Assembly (NCBI GenBank): GCA_024398515.1
Contig: JAKSIZ010000001.1
Location: forward strand, 62,001-126,000
DNA from: Bacteroidaceae bacterium
Lineage (GTDB): Bacteria; Bacteroidota; Bacteroidia; Bacteroidales; Bacteroidaceae
Direction of reading: 5' to 3'
DNA: 64,000 nucleotides
Both the position numbers and the translations under genes were made by a program. Of this stretch, positions 1 to 9,203 are shown piece by piece. Numbering within the stretch: position 1 is the stretch's first letter; every line of letters starts with the position of its first letter. Under the pieces are notes generated by a model. It did not search any database, was not told where the DNA came from, and was given only the letters and a program-made list of their open reading frames with translations.

Positions 1-1347
1 ATCGAGTTCCGTGCCGGAGGTGGTGAGGGAATGTTCCTTGCTGCAAGCCTACCATGGTTTGAACCTCTCCACATCTCATACGCTGTTGGTGTCGATGGCA
101 TCTCAGTTGTGATGTTGTTGCTTTCTGCAATAATCGTCTTCACTGGAACATTCGCATCATGGCAGTTGAAGCCAATGACAAAGGAGTATTTCCTCTGGTT
201 CACTTTGCTTTCAACAGGTGTGTTCGGATTCTTTATTTCCGTTGACCTCTTCACCATGTTCATGTTCTACGAGGTTGCACTCATCCCAATGTATCTCCTT
301 ATCGGAGTTTGGGGTAGCGGTCGCAAGGAGTATTCGGCAATGAAGCTTACGCTGATGCTGATGGGTGGTTCTGCACTCCTTATCCTTGGTATCCTCGGAG
401 TATATTTCGGCTATGGTGCCGACACAATGAATGTTAATGAGATAGCAGCCAAACACGCTGCCGGCATTATCATGGACCCATCACTTCAGCGGATGTGCTT
501 CCCATTGGTATTTGTTGGCTTCGGTGTTCTCGGTGCTCTCTTCCCATTCCATACATGGTCTCCTGATGGTCATGCTTCTGCCCCAACGGCAGTATCTATG
601 CTCCATGCAGGTGTACTTATGAAACTTGGTGGTTACGGATGTTTCCGCATTGCTATGTACCTTATGCCTGAGGCTACACAGGAACTCTCTTGGATATTCC
701 TCATCCTCACGACAATCTCTGTTGTCTATGGTGCATTCTCAGCTTGCGTACAGACCGACCTCAAGTATATCAACGCTTATTCTTCAGTTAGCCACTGTGG
801 TCTCGTGTTGTTCGCACTCTTGATGATGACTCAGACTTCTTGTACTGGTGCTATCATCCAGATGCTTTCTCACGGTCTTATGACGGCTCTCTTCTTCGCA
901 CTCATCGGTATGATTTATGGTCGCACACACACACGTGACGTCCGCTACCTCGGTGGTCTGATGAAGATTATGCCATTCCTCGCAGTAGGTTACGTCATTG
1001 CTGGTCTTGCAAACCTTGGTTTGCCAGGCTTCTCTGGATTCGTTGCCGAGATGACTATCTTCGTAGGTTCATTCCAAAACGCAGATACATTCCATCGCGC
1101 AGCAACTATCATTGCTTGTACAAGTATTGTCATCACGGCTGTCTATATCCTCCGTGTTGTTGGAAAGATTCTCTATGGAAAGGTTGCCGACCCTCACTTC
1201 GAGAAACTTACCGATGCTACATGGGACGAGCGAGTTGCCGTATGCTGCCTCATTTTCTGTGTTGCAGCCCTCGGTATCTTCCCTCTCTGGGTAAGCAATG
1301 TGATTAGCGATACAATTGGTCCAATCATTAGTGTTCTTAATCCGTAA
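1..1347 (+). CDS. nuoM: NADH-quinone oxidoreductase subunit M (5' partial)
   Basis: Proton-pumping antiporter-like membrane subunit of respiratory complex I in the inner membrane. The reading frame is open from base 1, and ten codons precede the first in-window ATG at 31, so the true start lies upstream. About 448 residues are visible against roughly 490-510 for the family. Diagnostic segments are the glutamate-containing helix MFYEVALIPMYLLIGVWG and HTWSPDGHASAPTAVSML followed by GVLMKLGGYG, the conserved lysine region of Nuo antiporter subunits. The protein is almost wholly hydrophobic helices. It is followed 37 bp later by nuoN, the standard end of a nuo operon; nuoL would be expected just upstream. 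Family identity is very secure. Confidence 0.96.
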   Translation: MEFRAGGGEGMFLAASLPWFEPLHISYAVGVDGISVVMLLLSAIIVFTGTFASWQLKPMTKEYFLWFTLLSTGVFGFFISVDLFTMFMFYEVALIPMYLLIGVWGSGRKEYSAMKLTLMLMGGSALLILGILGVYFGYGADTMNVNEIAAKHAAGIIMDPSLQRMCFPLVFVGFGVLGALFPFHTWSPDGHASAPTAVSMLHAGVLMKLGGYGCFRIAMYLMPEATQELSWIFLILTTISVVYGAFSACVQTDLKYINAYSSVSHCGLVLFALLMMTQTSCTGAIIQMLSHGLMTALFFALIGMIYGRTHTRDVRYLGGLMKIMPFLAVGYVIAGLANLGLPGFSGFVAEMTIFVGSFQNADTFHRAATIIACTSIVITAVYILRVVGKILYGKVADPHFEKLTDATWDERVAVCCLIFCVAALGIFPLWVSNVISDTIGPIISVLNP

Positions 1348-1384
1348 GTAGATATATAGAACAACTGGAAAAAAAATAAAAACT

Positions 1385-2842
1385 ATGTATAAAGAATTTC
1401 TAAAAATGATTCCAGAGTTGAGTCTTATCATACTCCTCGTGGTTACATTCATATTGGACTTTGCTTCAAGCAAGAAGGCAGAACGCAAATGGTTCAACCC
1501 AGTTGCATGTCTATTGATGCTCGTTCAAGTAGGTATTTGTCTTTGGACAAGTTACCTTCTTCGTGGCGTGGAACGTGATTTCTATCTCTTTGGCGAGATG
1601 TATGTCACTTCGCAAGCCATCAACCTCATGAAGACGCTGCTTGCTGCTGGCACGGTTATCGTTCTCATCCAAAGCCGTGCTTGGCTCTCACGCCCAGAAC
1701 AGAAGAATAAGGAAGGCGAGTTCTACATGCTCGTGTTCTCTACCCTACTCGGTATGAACATGATGATGTCAGCATCCCATTTCCTCCTCTTCTTCCTTGC
1801 ACTCGAAATGGCTTCCATACCAATGGCATGTCTTGCCGCTCTCGACAAGAAACGTAAGGAAAGTGCCGAGGCTGGTGCCAAGTTCATCCTCACCGCAATC
1901 TTCTCTTCAGGCGTGATGCTCTTCGGTATCAGCATGATCTATGGCGTATGCGGAACACTTTATTTCAACGACGTTGCTGGCAAGATGATAGGCATGGGCG
2001 CATCGCTCACCACTATTCCAATGCTCATAGCAGGTCTCGTGTTCTTCTTCGCAGGATTAGGATTCAAGATATCTCTCGTTCCTTTCCACTTCTGGACAGC
2101 CGACACATACCAAGGCGCACCTACTACAGTCACTGGTTACCTCAGCGTAATCTCTAAGGGTGCAGCAGCATTCACACTGATGATGATACTCTACAAGGCA
2201 TTCGGACCTATGGTAAAATACTGGGACTACATACTCTATGCAGTAATCGTACTCAGTATCACCATCGCCAACCTCTTTGCAATCCGCCAGAAAGACTTGA
2301 AGCGCTTCATGGCATTCTCGTCAATCTCACAGGCTGGTTACATCATGCTTGCAGTAGTAGGCGAACACACTCTCGGCGCAACGGCACTTGTATATTATGT
2401 ACTCGTCTATATCGTTGCCAACCTCAGTGTATTCTCAATCATCAGCGTCATCGAACAGAACCATAACGGTTGCGTTGACATGGACTCATACGACGGGCTC
2501 TACAAGACTAACCCGAAACTTGCATTCCTCATGACACTGGCATTGTTCTCACTCGGAGGCATACCGCCGTTTGCAGGATTCTTCAGCAAGTTCTTCGTGT
2601 TCATGGCTGCAACTCAGGCAAAGTTCTACCTGCTTGTTTTCATTGCATTGATCAACACTGTAGTTAGTCTCTACTACTATCTGCTTATCGTCAAGGCAAT
2701 GTACATCAATCAGAACGAGAACCCAATACCATACTTCAAGTCCGACTGCAACACTCGTGTAGCACTTACTATCTGCACCATCGGCGTAGCATTGTTCGGC
2801 ATTTGCAGTTGTGTATATGATTGGATATTTGCAGCGATGTAA
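1385..2842 (+). CDS. nuoN: NADH-quinone oxidoreductase subunit N
   Basis: Second antiporter-like membrane subunit of complex I, 485 residues, a normal length. The protein is a run of about 14 hydrophobic helices. Recognisable parts are [17 protein letters not shown] (conserved Glu helix), [21 protein letters not shown] (the Nuo/Mrp antiporter signature) and [19 protein letters not shown] (conserved Lys helix). It follows nuoM by 37 bp on the same strand and is the last gene of the operon: a strong hairpin terminator begins 25 bp after its stop. The ATG at 1385 sits after an A-rich stretch and gives the expected N-terminus. Confidence 0.96.
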   Translation: MYKEFLKMIPELSLIILLVVTFILDFASSKKAERKWFNPVACLLMLVQVGICLWTSYLLRGVERDFYLFGEMYVTSQAINLMKTLLAAGTVIVLIQSRAWLSRPEQKNKEGEFYMLVFSTLLGMNMMMSASHFLLFFLALEMASIPMACLAALDKKRKESAEAGAKFILTAIFSSGVMLFGISMIYGVCGTLYFNDVAGKMIGMGASLTTIPMLIAGLVFFFAGLGFKISLVPFHFWTADTYQGAPTTVTGYLSVISKGAAAFTLMMILYKAFGPMVKYWDYILYAVIVLSITIANLFAIRQKDLKRFMAFSSISQAGYIMLAVVGEHTLGATALVYYVLVYIVANLSVFSIISVIEQNHNGCVDMDSYDGLYKTNPKLAFLMTLALFSLGGIPPFAGFFSKFFVFMAATQAKFYLLVFIALINTVVSLYYYLLIVKAMYINQNENPIPYFKSDCNTRVALTICTIGVALFGICSCVYDWIFAAM

Positions 2843-2866
2843 ATTATCCGCAACACGTATATAACC

Positions 2867-2906
2867 AAAAAGACTTCGCACCTTCATGATGCGAAGTCTT
2901 TTTTTT
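2867..2906. terminator. Bidirectional intrinsic terminator, nuoN / M13 peptidase
   Basis: Stem AAGACTTCGCA (2870-2880) pairs perfectly with TGCGAAGTCTT (2890-2900) around a nine-base loop. The right side continues into eight T and the left side is preceded by four A, so the hairpin can terminate nuoN on the plus strand and the peptidase on the minus strand. The stop codon of the peptidase (2905-2907) lies in the T tract. Confidence 0.93.
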
Positions 2907-4827
2907 ACCAGAGGTGGACTCTACGCTCTGGCGACAGGTAAAGTTTTCTTTCCGTTGTGACGTCATAGAGGCGGTACCAGTCATCTATGTTGTTGACTAT
3001 TCCATTGATGCGGTACTCGTTGATGGTATGCACATCATCTTCGACCTGTTTAATCTTTTCTTCGAGACTGGAATACTGTGCATAAAAGACGGCATAGGAT
3101 CTGAAGAACCGGCGCTTCATTTCCAAAAGTTCATCGCCACTGAATTTCTTCTCCAGTTCTCTTGTCGTTGTGTAATAAGCTATTTCAAGCCCGCCAAGGT
3201 CTGCCATATCTTCAGTTATCGTCTTGGCACCATTGCAGAAAGTAGTCCCACCTACATAATACTGGTTGAAGATACCGATTAGCTGATCCTGCTTATTCTT
3301 AAATACAAGCCTATCGTCTATAGACCACCAGTCACAGAGTTCCCCACGCTCATTGTAATTAGCTCCGCTCGCATCGAACCCATGACACATCTCGTGACCG
3401 ATGATATACGTCAGGAACGGGAAGTCTGGATTCATGTCCATCAGCAAGGATGTACTTGGAAGAATGAACATCGCATTGGCATTCTTGAGATAGAAGGAAT
3501 TAGCAGAATATGTTGCCGAACCGGAAATAGGTGTCATAAAGAATGTAGCTAAAATATGATCCAGATTGTGGTTATCGCCACTGTTGGCTATCAGTTTCGA
3601 AATATAGGAACATCCCACTTCATGCATGGCGGAACAATAATCGTCAGATACAGGCATGTCGGCTTCATATCTTGACCAGTCGAGTATTCCGGTATGGCAT
3701 TCCATAGCATCAATTTTCTTCCTGGCACCGACTTTCGTATAAGGAGTCATCCACTCCGACTGTTCTATTCTTTCTGCCATAGTCCTGCGCAAGGACTCGA
3801 AAATCTCCTTGTTCTTCACGCTGTATCCTGGCTCGACATACATATCACAGAAAGTATGCGAAATGTTCATCAGGAGATTAGGAAACAGTATTGTCATGAA
3901 GAAATCGACCTGCGTGTCGGGATGGAGAATGAGGTCCATGTCATAACACACTGCCGCACACCATAAGAAGGCTTCGGCGGCTTCCTTCATTTCAGTATCA
4001 GCCATCTTGTCCACGAGTTCGAAGTATTGCTTTGTTGTGCTGTCAGCAGGAACAAAATCAGGATTTTGGTTGCCTAATGCCAAGGCAAAACTGTTGAGCG
4101 CATCGCTACTTTCCTTTGCGCTTTTGTAGGATTCCACATATTTTTTCATCTTCCTGCATTCCTCGGGATTACTGGCATCAAGGTCGTCAATGGATTCTCC
4201 GCTATCCTTAATGTTGTCACAAAGATACTTTTCGAACATCCTCGCCTTGGGCAGGAGATTATTGTATTTGTCTTTTATTCCCGCCATATCTAACTGCGGT
4301 TCTTCCAAATCCTGCACCATTCCCAAAAAGACGGCAGTGACACTGAGTCCGAACCGGTGTCCATCAAGAAGCTTAGGGCTGATATGAAATAAGGGATAGC
4401 CATTCCTGCAGTATTCAGCCGCTTTTTCAGCAAATCCTTTATTAGCTATGCGGTCAATGCCATTCAACCTTTCTCGCATACGGGCAAAGGCAGCAGACAT
4501 ACGTTCTTCAGATAAAGAAACATCCTTCAGTTCGTTGATTCTTTTAAGGACAGGCACAGGATTGTCATCGCCATCACTGAAAGCCAGTTCCGAATAATCC
4601 TTTTCCTGCTTGACCCAACAATGAAGCGGAGTCCAGAAGTCTGCCCCTTCTGCAACGATACCCTTTCCACAAACAAAACGATAGAAATCATCACCAGGCA
4701 ATATGTCAGAATCCGAATACTTGTCATATTGCCATTCGGTAGGCTCGTAAGGTTCATATTCGTCTTTCGAGCAAGATGACAGGCACAACAATATGCCCAA
4801 AGCATAAATTAAATGTGTAAATTTCAT
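2905..4827 (-). CDS. M13 (neprilysin/PepO) family zinc metallopeptidase, lipoprotein
   Basis: Predicted periplasmic or surface endopeptidase of 640 residues. The N-terminus has a lipoprotein signal, hydrophobic stretch then LSSC with the lipidated Cys near residue 19. The zinc site is HEMCH at residues 478-482, with the third ligand Glu at about 539 in the TEDMADLGG segment (family ENxADxGG). The substrate-binding segment SANSFYLKNANAMFILP (about 442-457) replaces the usual NAFYxPxxNxIxFPA. The C-terminus ends in HLW, where many M13 enzymes end in CxxW. At 640 residues it is slightly short for M13 (about 670-700). It is convergent with nuoN and shares its terminator. Family is confident; substrate unknown. 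Confidence 0.92.
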   Translation of the reverse strand: MKFTHLIYALGILLCLSSCSKDEYEPYEPTEWQYDKYSDSDILPGDDFYRFVCGKGIVAEGADFWTPLHCWVKQEKDYSELAFSDGDDNPVPVLKRINELKDVSLSEERMSAAFARMRERLNGIDRIANKGFAEKAAEYCRNGYPLFHISPKLLDGHRFGLSVTAVFLGMVQDLEEPQLDMAGIKDKYNNLLPKARMFEKYLCDNIKDSGESIDDLDASNPEECRKMKKYVESYKSAKESSDALNSFALALGNQNPDFVPADSTTKQYFELVDKMADTEMKEAAEAFLWCAAVCYDMDLILHPDTQVDFFMTILFPNLLMNISHTFCDMYVEPGYSVKNKEIFESLRRTMAERIEQSEWMTPYTKVGARKKIDAMECHTGILDWSRYEADMPVSDDYCSAMHEVGCSYISKLIANSGDNHNLDHILATFFMTPISGSATYSANSFYLKNANAMFILPSTSLLMDMNPDFPFLTYIIGHEMCHGFDASGANYNERGELCDWWSIDDRLVFKNKQDQLIGIFNQYYVGGTTFCNGAKTITEDMADLGGLEIAYYTTTRELEKKFSGDELLEMKRRFFRSYAVFYAQYSSLEEKIKQVEDDVHTINEYRINGIVNNIDDWYRLYDVTTERKLYLSPERRVHLW

Positions 4828-4900
4828 TTCCTACAAATCAAAATAGTTCTTAACGCCTTCATTTCTAAGGCACCTTAATATATATTCTTTTGCCGATGTA

Positions 4901-4932
4901 CAAAGATACAGCAACCTTTCGTTGCAAAGTTA
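4901..4932 (-). promoter_or_regulatory. Putative Bacteroidetes promoter of the M13 peptidase gene
   Basis: On the minus strand TATCTTTG (complement of 4901-4908) fits the TAnnTTTG -7 box. A TTTG (complement of 4925-4928) lies 16 bp upstream, a little closer than usual. A second possible -7 box, TAACTTTG, overlaps at 4925-4932. The resulting leader of about 65 bases contains an AATATATATTAAGGTG motif seen upstream of other genes in the window. Confidence 0.5.
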
Positions 4933-5089
4933 ATGTTTTTCCCTGAAATAAAAGAATGTTTCGTGTAAAATCAGCAATTTTAAGGCACAAGTGAGTTTTC
5001 TGTAGAGTTGTATTACGTGCAAAGTATGCCCGAACTCCTAAAAATTCAAAATAATTGGTAAAGAAATATGTAAATCAGTAAATTATTAT

Positions 5090-5097
5090 TACCTTTG
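5090..5097 (+). promoter_or_regulatory. -7 promoter box of the GIGGG-repeat protein gene
   Basis: TACCTTTG matches TAnnTTTG and lies 34 bp upstream of the ATG at 5132. No clear -33 TTTG at standard spacing was found. Confidence 0.5.
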
Positions 5098-5131
5098 CAA
5101 CCGAATAATGTAAAATATAGATAAAAGCAAT

Positions 5132-6460
5132 ATGAAAAAACTTATCCTTTTATTTGCAGCCATTATGATGGCGAACACAACAATGTGGGCAGAGACAAAG
5201 AATGTGTCTTACCGTTACCCTGTATATAACACCAAAGACGACCCTGCCAGCGGAATTAAAGAGTGGAAAACATCAGAATGTACTGCTATCATACTAACAA
5301 CTAGCTCCGATCAAGTTACTTTGTCTGAACCTTGGTATGTCATTACTGGCACTGATGATGTCAAATGTTATAAAGGTATAGTCATTCAAGGCAATGTAAA
5401 CCTTATCCTTGCTGATGGTGCTAAACTCACCGTAACGGGAGATGTTAATAATGCTGGTATTCAAGTATCTGGCGAAGGCTACTCTCTTACTATCTATGGT
5501 CAAGACAATCAATCGGGTCAACTCATTACAACCGGTACTTCTTATGCTGCTGGTATCGGTGGCGGAACTAAAGGTAACGGCTCTAACATCACCATCAATG
5601 GCGGTGCAATCACGGCAACTGGTGATAATTATGCTGCCGGTATCGGTGGCGGAAATAATGGTGACGGCTCAAATATCATTATCAATGGTGGTAAGGTGAC
5701 AGCAAACGGTGGAAATTGTGCTGCCGGTATCGGTGGCGGAGCTAATGGTAACGGCTCAAATATCATTATCAATGGTGGTAAGGTGACAGCAAACGGTGGA
5801 ACTATTCGTGCTGCCGGTATCGGTGGCGGCGAATTTGGAAACTCCTCAAATATCTTTATAGCAAAAGACTGCATAATAAAAGCCGATAACAATAATCCTC
5901 CTACAACAGTGATTACAAATACAGGTGGCGACCTCGCAAGTAGTTTGGTTGGCAAACGATATGTAAATATAGAAATAGATTTGAACGTCTTAAAGGACAA
6001 GGCCATTGACGAAATCAATAAGGCTATCGATGGTGTTACTGATGCAGATATCCTCGCTATCGCCACTACGGCAATAACTGATATCAACAATGCCACAACC
6101 GAAGACGATATTAACTCTATCAAGACTTTTGCTCTAACCAAGATAAATGCCATTGCAGCAATATTATCTGCTCGCCAAGGCATTAAGAACACCGAAATCA
6201 ACAATTGGACTGATGCTGCTATTAAAGAAATTAAGATTGGCAGTCAGGATGCAACACCAAGTATTGATGACATAAAGAATCAGATTCTTTACATAATCAA
6301 TCTCTTCCAAAACGGCAAAACCGAAGGAATTGCTGATGCCAATGCTGCTCTTCCATCCGACGCACAGAATGCCGCAGGACATACGGTGACGATAACCAAG
6401 GGTGAGAAAACGCTCAAACTCGTCAACCCCGACAAAGTAACATTCGGTAAACAAGAATAG
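5132..6460 (+). CDS. Secreted GIGGG-repeat protein of unknown function
   Basis: A 442-residue protein with a clean signal peptide (MKKLILLFAAIMMANTTMWA). After a beta-rich N-terminal part (about 20-135) come four consecutive repeats of about 29 residues. Each contains AAGIGGG, then a short Gly/Asn turn, then SN(I/F)xI and usually a xxTA-type turn. This is the look of a right-handed beta-helix or beta-solenoid. Residues about 285-400 switch to predicted helices rich in Ala, Asp and Ile (LKDKAIDEINKAIDGVTDAD and two similar stretches). The last 25 residues form a small beta segment ending in KVTFGKQE. There is no recognisable sorting domain. It is a stand-alone gene between a divergent promoter region and the accessory island. 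Export is well supported; function is not known. Confidence 0.85.
   Translation: MKKLILLFAAIMMANTTMWAETKNVSYRYPVYNTKDDPASGIKEWKTSECTAIILTTSSDQVTLSEPWYVITGTDDVKCYKGIVIQGNVNLILADGAKLTVTGDVNNAGIQVSGEGYSLTIYGQDNQSGQLITTGTSYAAGIGGGTKGNGSNITINGGAITATGDNYAAGIGGGNNGDGSNIIINGGKVTANGGNCAAGIGGGANGNGSNIIINGGKVTANGGTIRAAGIGGGEFGNSSNIFIAKDCIIKADNNNPPTTVITNTGGDLASSLVGKRYVNIEIDLNVLKDKAIDEINKAIDGVTDADILAIATTAITDINNATTEDDINSIKTFALTKINAIAAILSARQGIKNTEINNWTDAAIKEIKIGSQDATPSIDDIKNQILYIINLFQNGKTEGIADANAALPSDAQNAAGHTVTITKGEKTLKLVNPDKVTFGKQE
5543..5890 (+). repeat. In-gene tandem repeat (four units of 87-90 bp)
   Basis: The string TATGCTGC / TGTGCTGC / CGTGCTGC followed by YGGTATCGGTGGCGG recurs at 5543, 5630, 5717 and 5807, spacing 87, 87 and 90 bp. 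Units 2 and 3 are nearly identical over long stretches (both carry GGTAAGGTGACAGCAAACGG), which suggests recent duplication or gene conversion. Each unit encodes one GIGGG solenoid turn. Confidence 0.9.
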
Positions 6461-6633
6461 CGGCACAGATGAAGTATTTCGCTTTGAAAATAAAAAAACA
6501 TTGTTGTTGATTAGATACAATATCTATCGGTTTGTTTTTGTCACAAGGATTGATAACAGAGACTGACACTTCGTTATTATTTGTAATTAATCTCAAAAAA
6601 CTTATAACCTTCAAGTCTTATAACCTCACAACT

Positions 6634-6727
6634 ACACCTTATTAATATTGCGCGCGCGCACGCGCGCGCACACGAAGTATCAGTTCTTTACCCACTAAAA
6701 GTTTCATTTTCTAACATCTTTTTACAA
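6634..6727 (+). repeat. Dispersed repeat with alternating CG tract, copy a
   Basis: ACACCTTATTAATATT (6634-6649) is followed by about 25 strictly alternating pyrimidine/purine bases, mostly CG and CA (6649-6673), then AAGTATCA, a variable stretch, AAAGTTTCA and TAACATCTTTTTA. The same order occurs at 31763-31855. The alternating tract is a good Z-DNA former. The element begins about 170 bp after the stop of the upstream gene and contains no ORF worth calling. Confidence 0.8.
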
Positions 6728-6821
6728 AAAAGCATGTGTTTTTTATTATTAGTGTCCGCAAAATCATAGTCTGAAAGGCTCACCCGTATAATTATCTATG
6801 TAATCAAAAAAGAAAAAAATG

Positions 6822-6948
6822 ATATGATGTATGGTGTGCTTCATACTGAAGCCCATGTCTATGTGCAGTATTGCAGTGCTAAAGAACAAGTTCTTGCGAT
6901 GCAATACCACACATAGACACCACTAACGTGGCCATCCATACATCATAT
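6822..6948 (+). repeat. Cloverleaf-like structured inverted repeat, copy A
   Basis: Outer stem ATATGATGTATGG (6822-6834) pairs with 6936-6948 (13/13). Inside is a 5' side hairpin GCTTCA-TAC-TGAAGC. The long inner stem 6856-6875 pairs with 6900-6919 (18 of 20). The apical hairpin AAGAAC-AA-GTTCTT is at 6882-6895. A 3' side hairpin CCAC-TAAC-GTGG is at about 6920-6931. Total 127 bp. The same four-way layout occurs at 10397-10528 and 10641-10770, and the apical core GAACAAGTTC is shared. It lies 275 bp upstream of the Dam-type methyltransferase gene. It could be a structured RNA or a DNA cruciform; it is not a known family to me. Confidence 0.82.
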
Positions 6949-7148
6949 ACAAAATGTGCTCCGCATAAAAATATCTCACTTCGTTCGTAAAAAATGAAGA
7001 TGGTTGTGATCATATTTTAACAATCAATGATGTAACACATAGCAATTAAACATCTGATTTTATATCATTTAATTTTTTATTGGAACAATCTTTTATATTT
7101 ATAAAAGTTAAAGTTTGATCTAATTATAAGTTCATCGATTCTTGATCT

Positions 7149-7156
7149 TAACTTTG
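7149..7156 (+). promoter_or_regulatory. -7 promoter box of the restriction-modification genes
   Basis: TAACTTTG fits TAnnTTTG, 67 bp upstream of the methyltransferase ATG. No good -33 box was found. A GATC (7144-7147) touches this box and two more lie at 7008-7011 and 7117-7120. Methylation of these by the encoded enzyme could feed back on transcription, which is inference only. Confidence 0.45.
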
Positions 7157-7223
7157 TATCGTTATATATAATGCAGTATTACGATACAGGAAAGACTTGT
7201 AGCATCGAAATTAAATAATTAAA

Positions 7224-8192
7224 ATGGCTAAAGCAAAACCTTTTATCAAATGGGTTGGCGGCAAAGGACAACTCATCGAACAACTGGATGCTCAGCTTCC
7301 AGCTGACTTTGATAATTTGCAAGATGTAACTTACATCGAGCCTTTTGTTGGTGGTGGTGCTATGCTGTTCTATATGCTACAGCGTTACCCGAATATCCAA
7401 CACGCAGTTATCAACGACATCAATAGTGACGTAACAACATGTTATAGAATGGTAAGAGACAATGTTAAGGAACTCATTGACTCACTTGCTAACTATCAAC
7501 AACTATACCTTGCATTGCAAACTGAGGATGGGCGCAAGGATTTTTACCTTGCATCGCGCGACCGCTACAATGAAAAGAACCTTAACCCTATCGAGAATAC
7601 CACACTATTCTTTTTCCTCAACCGCACTTGCTTCAATGGTTTATACCGTGTGAACAAGAAAGGCTTATTCAATGTGCCTTTCGGAAAATACGTCAATCCT
7701 GCTATCTACGACCCAGATACACTACAAAAAGATAGTGAATTGTTGCAAAGAGTTGAAATCCTTCAAGGAGATTTTGAGCAAACTCTTGAGTATGCCAAAG
7801 GAAATACACTTTTCTATTTCGACCCTCCATATCGTCCACTTAGTGACACATCAAGTTTCAATGACTATACAAAGGAGCCTTTCAACGATGATGCACAACG
7901 ACGATTGAAATGTTTTTGCGACAAAATAAATTCGCAAAGCTATAAGTTTATGCTCAGCAATTCGGACTGTAAAGGAAAGAATGAAGCGGACAATTTCTTC
8001 GATAAGCTATATGAAGAATACGAAATAGAACGTGTATGGGCATCACGCAGCATCAATGCGAATCCATCCAAACGGGGCAAACTTACAGAAATACTTGTCA
8101 GAAACTATAAGGCGACAAAGGCAAGTCATTACATGTATAATACACAACTCGGGACATCAACCATGTGTGTTGCTGAAAATGGAATGATATAA
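7224..8192 (+). CDS. Dam/DpnM-type adenine-N6 DNA methyltransferase
   Basis: A 322-residue modification enzyme predicted to methylate adenine in GATC and protect the host from the neighbouring DpnII-like nuclease. The N-terminal KPFIKWVGGKGQL and EPFVGGGAM (residues 39-47, AdoMet motif I) and the catalytic DPPY at residues 200-203 are in the Dam (alpha, D12 class) order. The loop FFFLNRTCFNGLYRVNKKG is typical of Dam-family members. It is the first gene of a three-gene unit; the nuclease follows after 51 bp. About 20 residues at the C-terminus after LTEILVRNY look like an extension. Class is very secure. The GATC specificity is inferred from the family and the DpnII-like partner. Confidence 0.93.
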   Translation: MAKAKPFIKWVGGKGQLIEQLDAQLPADFDNLQDVTYIEPFVGGGAMLFYMLQRYPNIQHAVINDINSDVTTCYRMVRDNVKELIDSLANYQQLYLALQTEDGRKDFYLASRDRYNEKNLNPIENTTLFFFLNRTCFNGLYRVNKKGLFNVPFGKYVNPAIYDPDTLQKDSELLQRVEILQGDFEQTLEYAKGNTLFYFDPPYRPLSDTSSFNDYTKEPFNDDAQRRLKCFCDKINSQSYKFMLSNSDCKGKNEADNFFDKLYEEYEIERVWASRSINANPSKRGKLTEILVRNYKATKASHYMYNTQLGTSTMCVAENGMI

Positions 8193-8243
8193 TAAAAAGA
8201 GTTTGTTAATCCACCAATATATAACATTTAATAAAACGTAATT

Positions 8244-9203
8244 ATGTTTTTAGATAAAAATCCAGAACAATTATCTGAAGTATTCATTTCAAACTTGCTA
8301 CCAACAAACAGAGGTTTCAATTATTATGTTGATTGGTCAAATATTGCAGGATATAAGGATTTAATGGTTGAAATTCATGCGATTGATGTTCTAATTGGCA
8401 TTACCAATGAGGAAAGTTTTAGAGAAAGATTCAATAAATTGCTTCAGCGATTGCCAACAACCATTAGTTTGTTCCCTTTATTATTTGGTCTTGCAAAAGC
8501 TGAAAGAAAAAGCCTAAAAAATAGCAAAAACACTCTGCTAATCATTCAAGACGAGATTGACAGCAATGACCACCTTGAATATGCTTTTGCATTACAATCC
8601 AATACACTAACAAAGGAACAAATTGACTATTATTATGATTTCTTTGTCAATATTGGATTAAAGGAACTCTATCAGAATATAATTGAAAAAAGCACACTTG
8701 ATTATGTCATAGGAGTACTTGTTGGGTTAGATTCCAATGGAAGAAAGAATAGAGGTGGTATGGCTTTCGAATTAGCTTGTCAACCTATATTTGAAAAAGT
8801 TTGTAGAAAATATGGGCTTTCACTCTTGATTCAAAAGAAATTTAAGATATTACGTACTAAGGGATTTGAAATTTCAAAGGACATAGAAAATCGCAAAGCT
8901 GATTTTATCGTTTTCAACGAACATCAAAGAAAAGCAATAAACTTTGAAGTAAACTTCTATAATGGAACAGGTTCTAAGCCTGAAGAGATTATTGATTCCT
9001 ATATAAACCGCCAATCTGACCTAATAAAACTTGGGTTAGAATTTTCACTTGTTACCGATGGAAGGTGCTGGCAGAAAGCATCAAATCAACTCAACAAAGG
9101 TTTTAGGCATTTACATTATTTGGAAAACTTTTACATGTTTAAGCATGGCATGTTAGAAGAAATTGTTAAAAAAGTATTTAACATACAACATTGTAATGAT
9201 TGA
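8244..9203 (+). CDS. DpnII/MboI-like type II restriction endonuclease
   Basis: A 319-residue protein predicted to cut unmethylated GATC. The N-terminus has the family-like segment EVFISNLLPTNRGFNYYVDW. The middle carries GRKNRGGMAFE. The putative catalytic core is KADFIVF followed by INFEVNFYNGTGSKPEE, which matches the E-x-N-F-Y-x-G-G-S-K signature I recall from DpnII-type enzymes (a PD-(D/E)xK variant). It lies between two methyltransferases, one 51 bp upstream and one whose ATG overlaps its stop by 8 bp. The gene is distinctly AT-rich compared with the flanking metabolic genes, which suggests horizontal acquisition. Function is inferred from motif and context. Confidence 0.86.
   Translation: MFLDKNPEQLSEVFISNLLPTNRGFNYYVDWSNIAGYKDLMVEIHAIDVLIGITNEESFRERFNKLLQRLPTTISLFPLLFGLAKAERKSLKNSKNTLLIIQDEIDSNDHLEYAFALQSNTLTKEQIDYYYDFFVNIGLKELYQNIIEKSTLDYVIGVLVGLDSNGRKNRGGMAFELACQPIFEKVCRKYGLSLLIQKKFKILRTKGFEISKDIENRKADFIVFNEHQRKAINFEVNFYNGTGSKPEEIIDSYINRQSDLIKLGLEFSLVTDGRCWQKASNQLNKGFRHLHYLENFYMFKHGMLEEIVKKVFNIQHCND

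Noticed and set aside
5629..6204. Minus-strand ORF of 191 codons within the GIGGG-repeat gene
   Set aside because: Its translation is Ala/Ile/Pro repeats that mirror the plus-strand repeat. The plus strand has a signal peptide and promoter.
6650..6673. CG tract as sequencing or assembly artefact
   Set aside because: The conserved head and tail recur at 31763-31855 around a different CG tract, so it is more likely genuine.
6822..6948. Cloverleaf as a tRNA or tmRNA gene
   Set aside because: Arms are far too long, there is no T-loop GTTCRANNC in the right place, no anticodon-like loop and no CCA end. The GTTC at the tip is part of a palindrome.
9163..9195. Earlier in-frame start for the second methyltransferase
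   Set aside because: It lies well inside the nuclease gene and would add 11 residues not expected for DpnA. The ATG at 9196 overlapping the nuclease stop is the natural coupled start.
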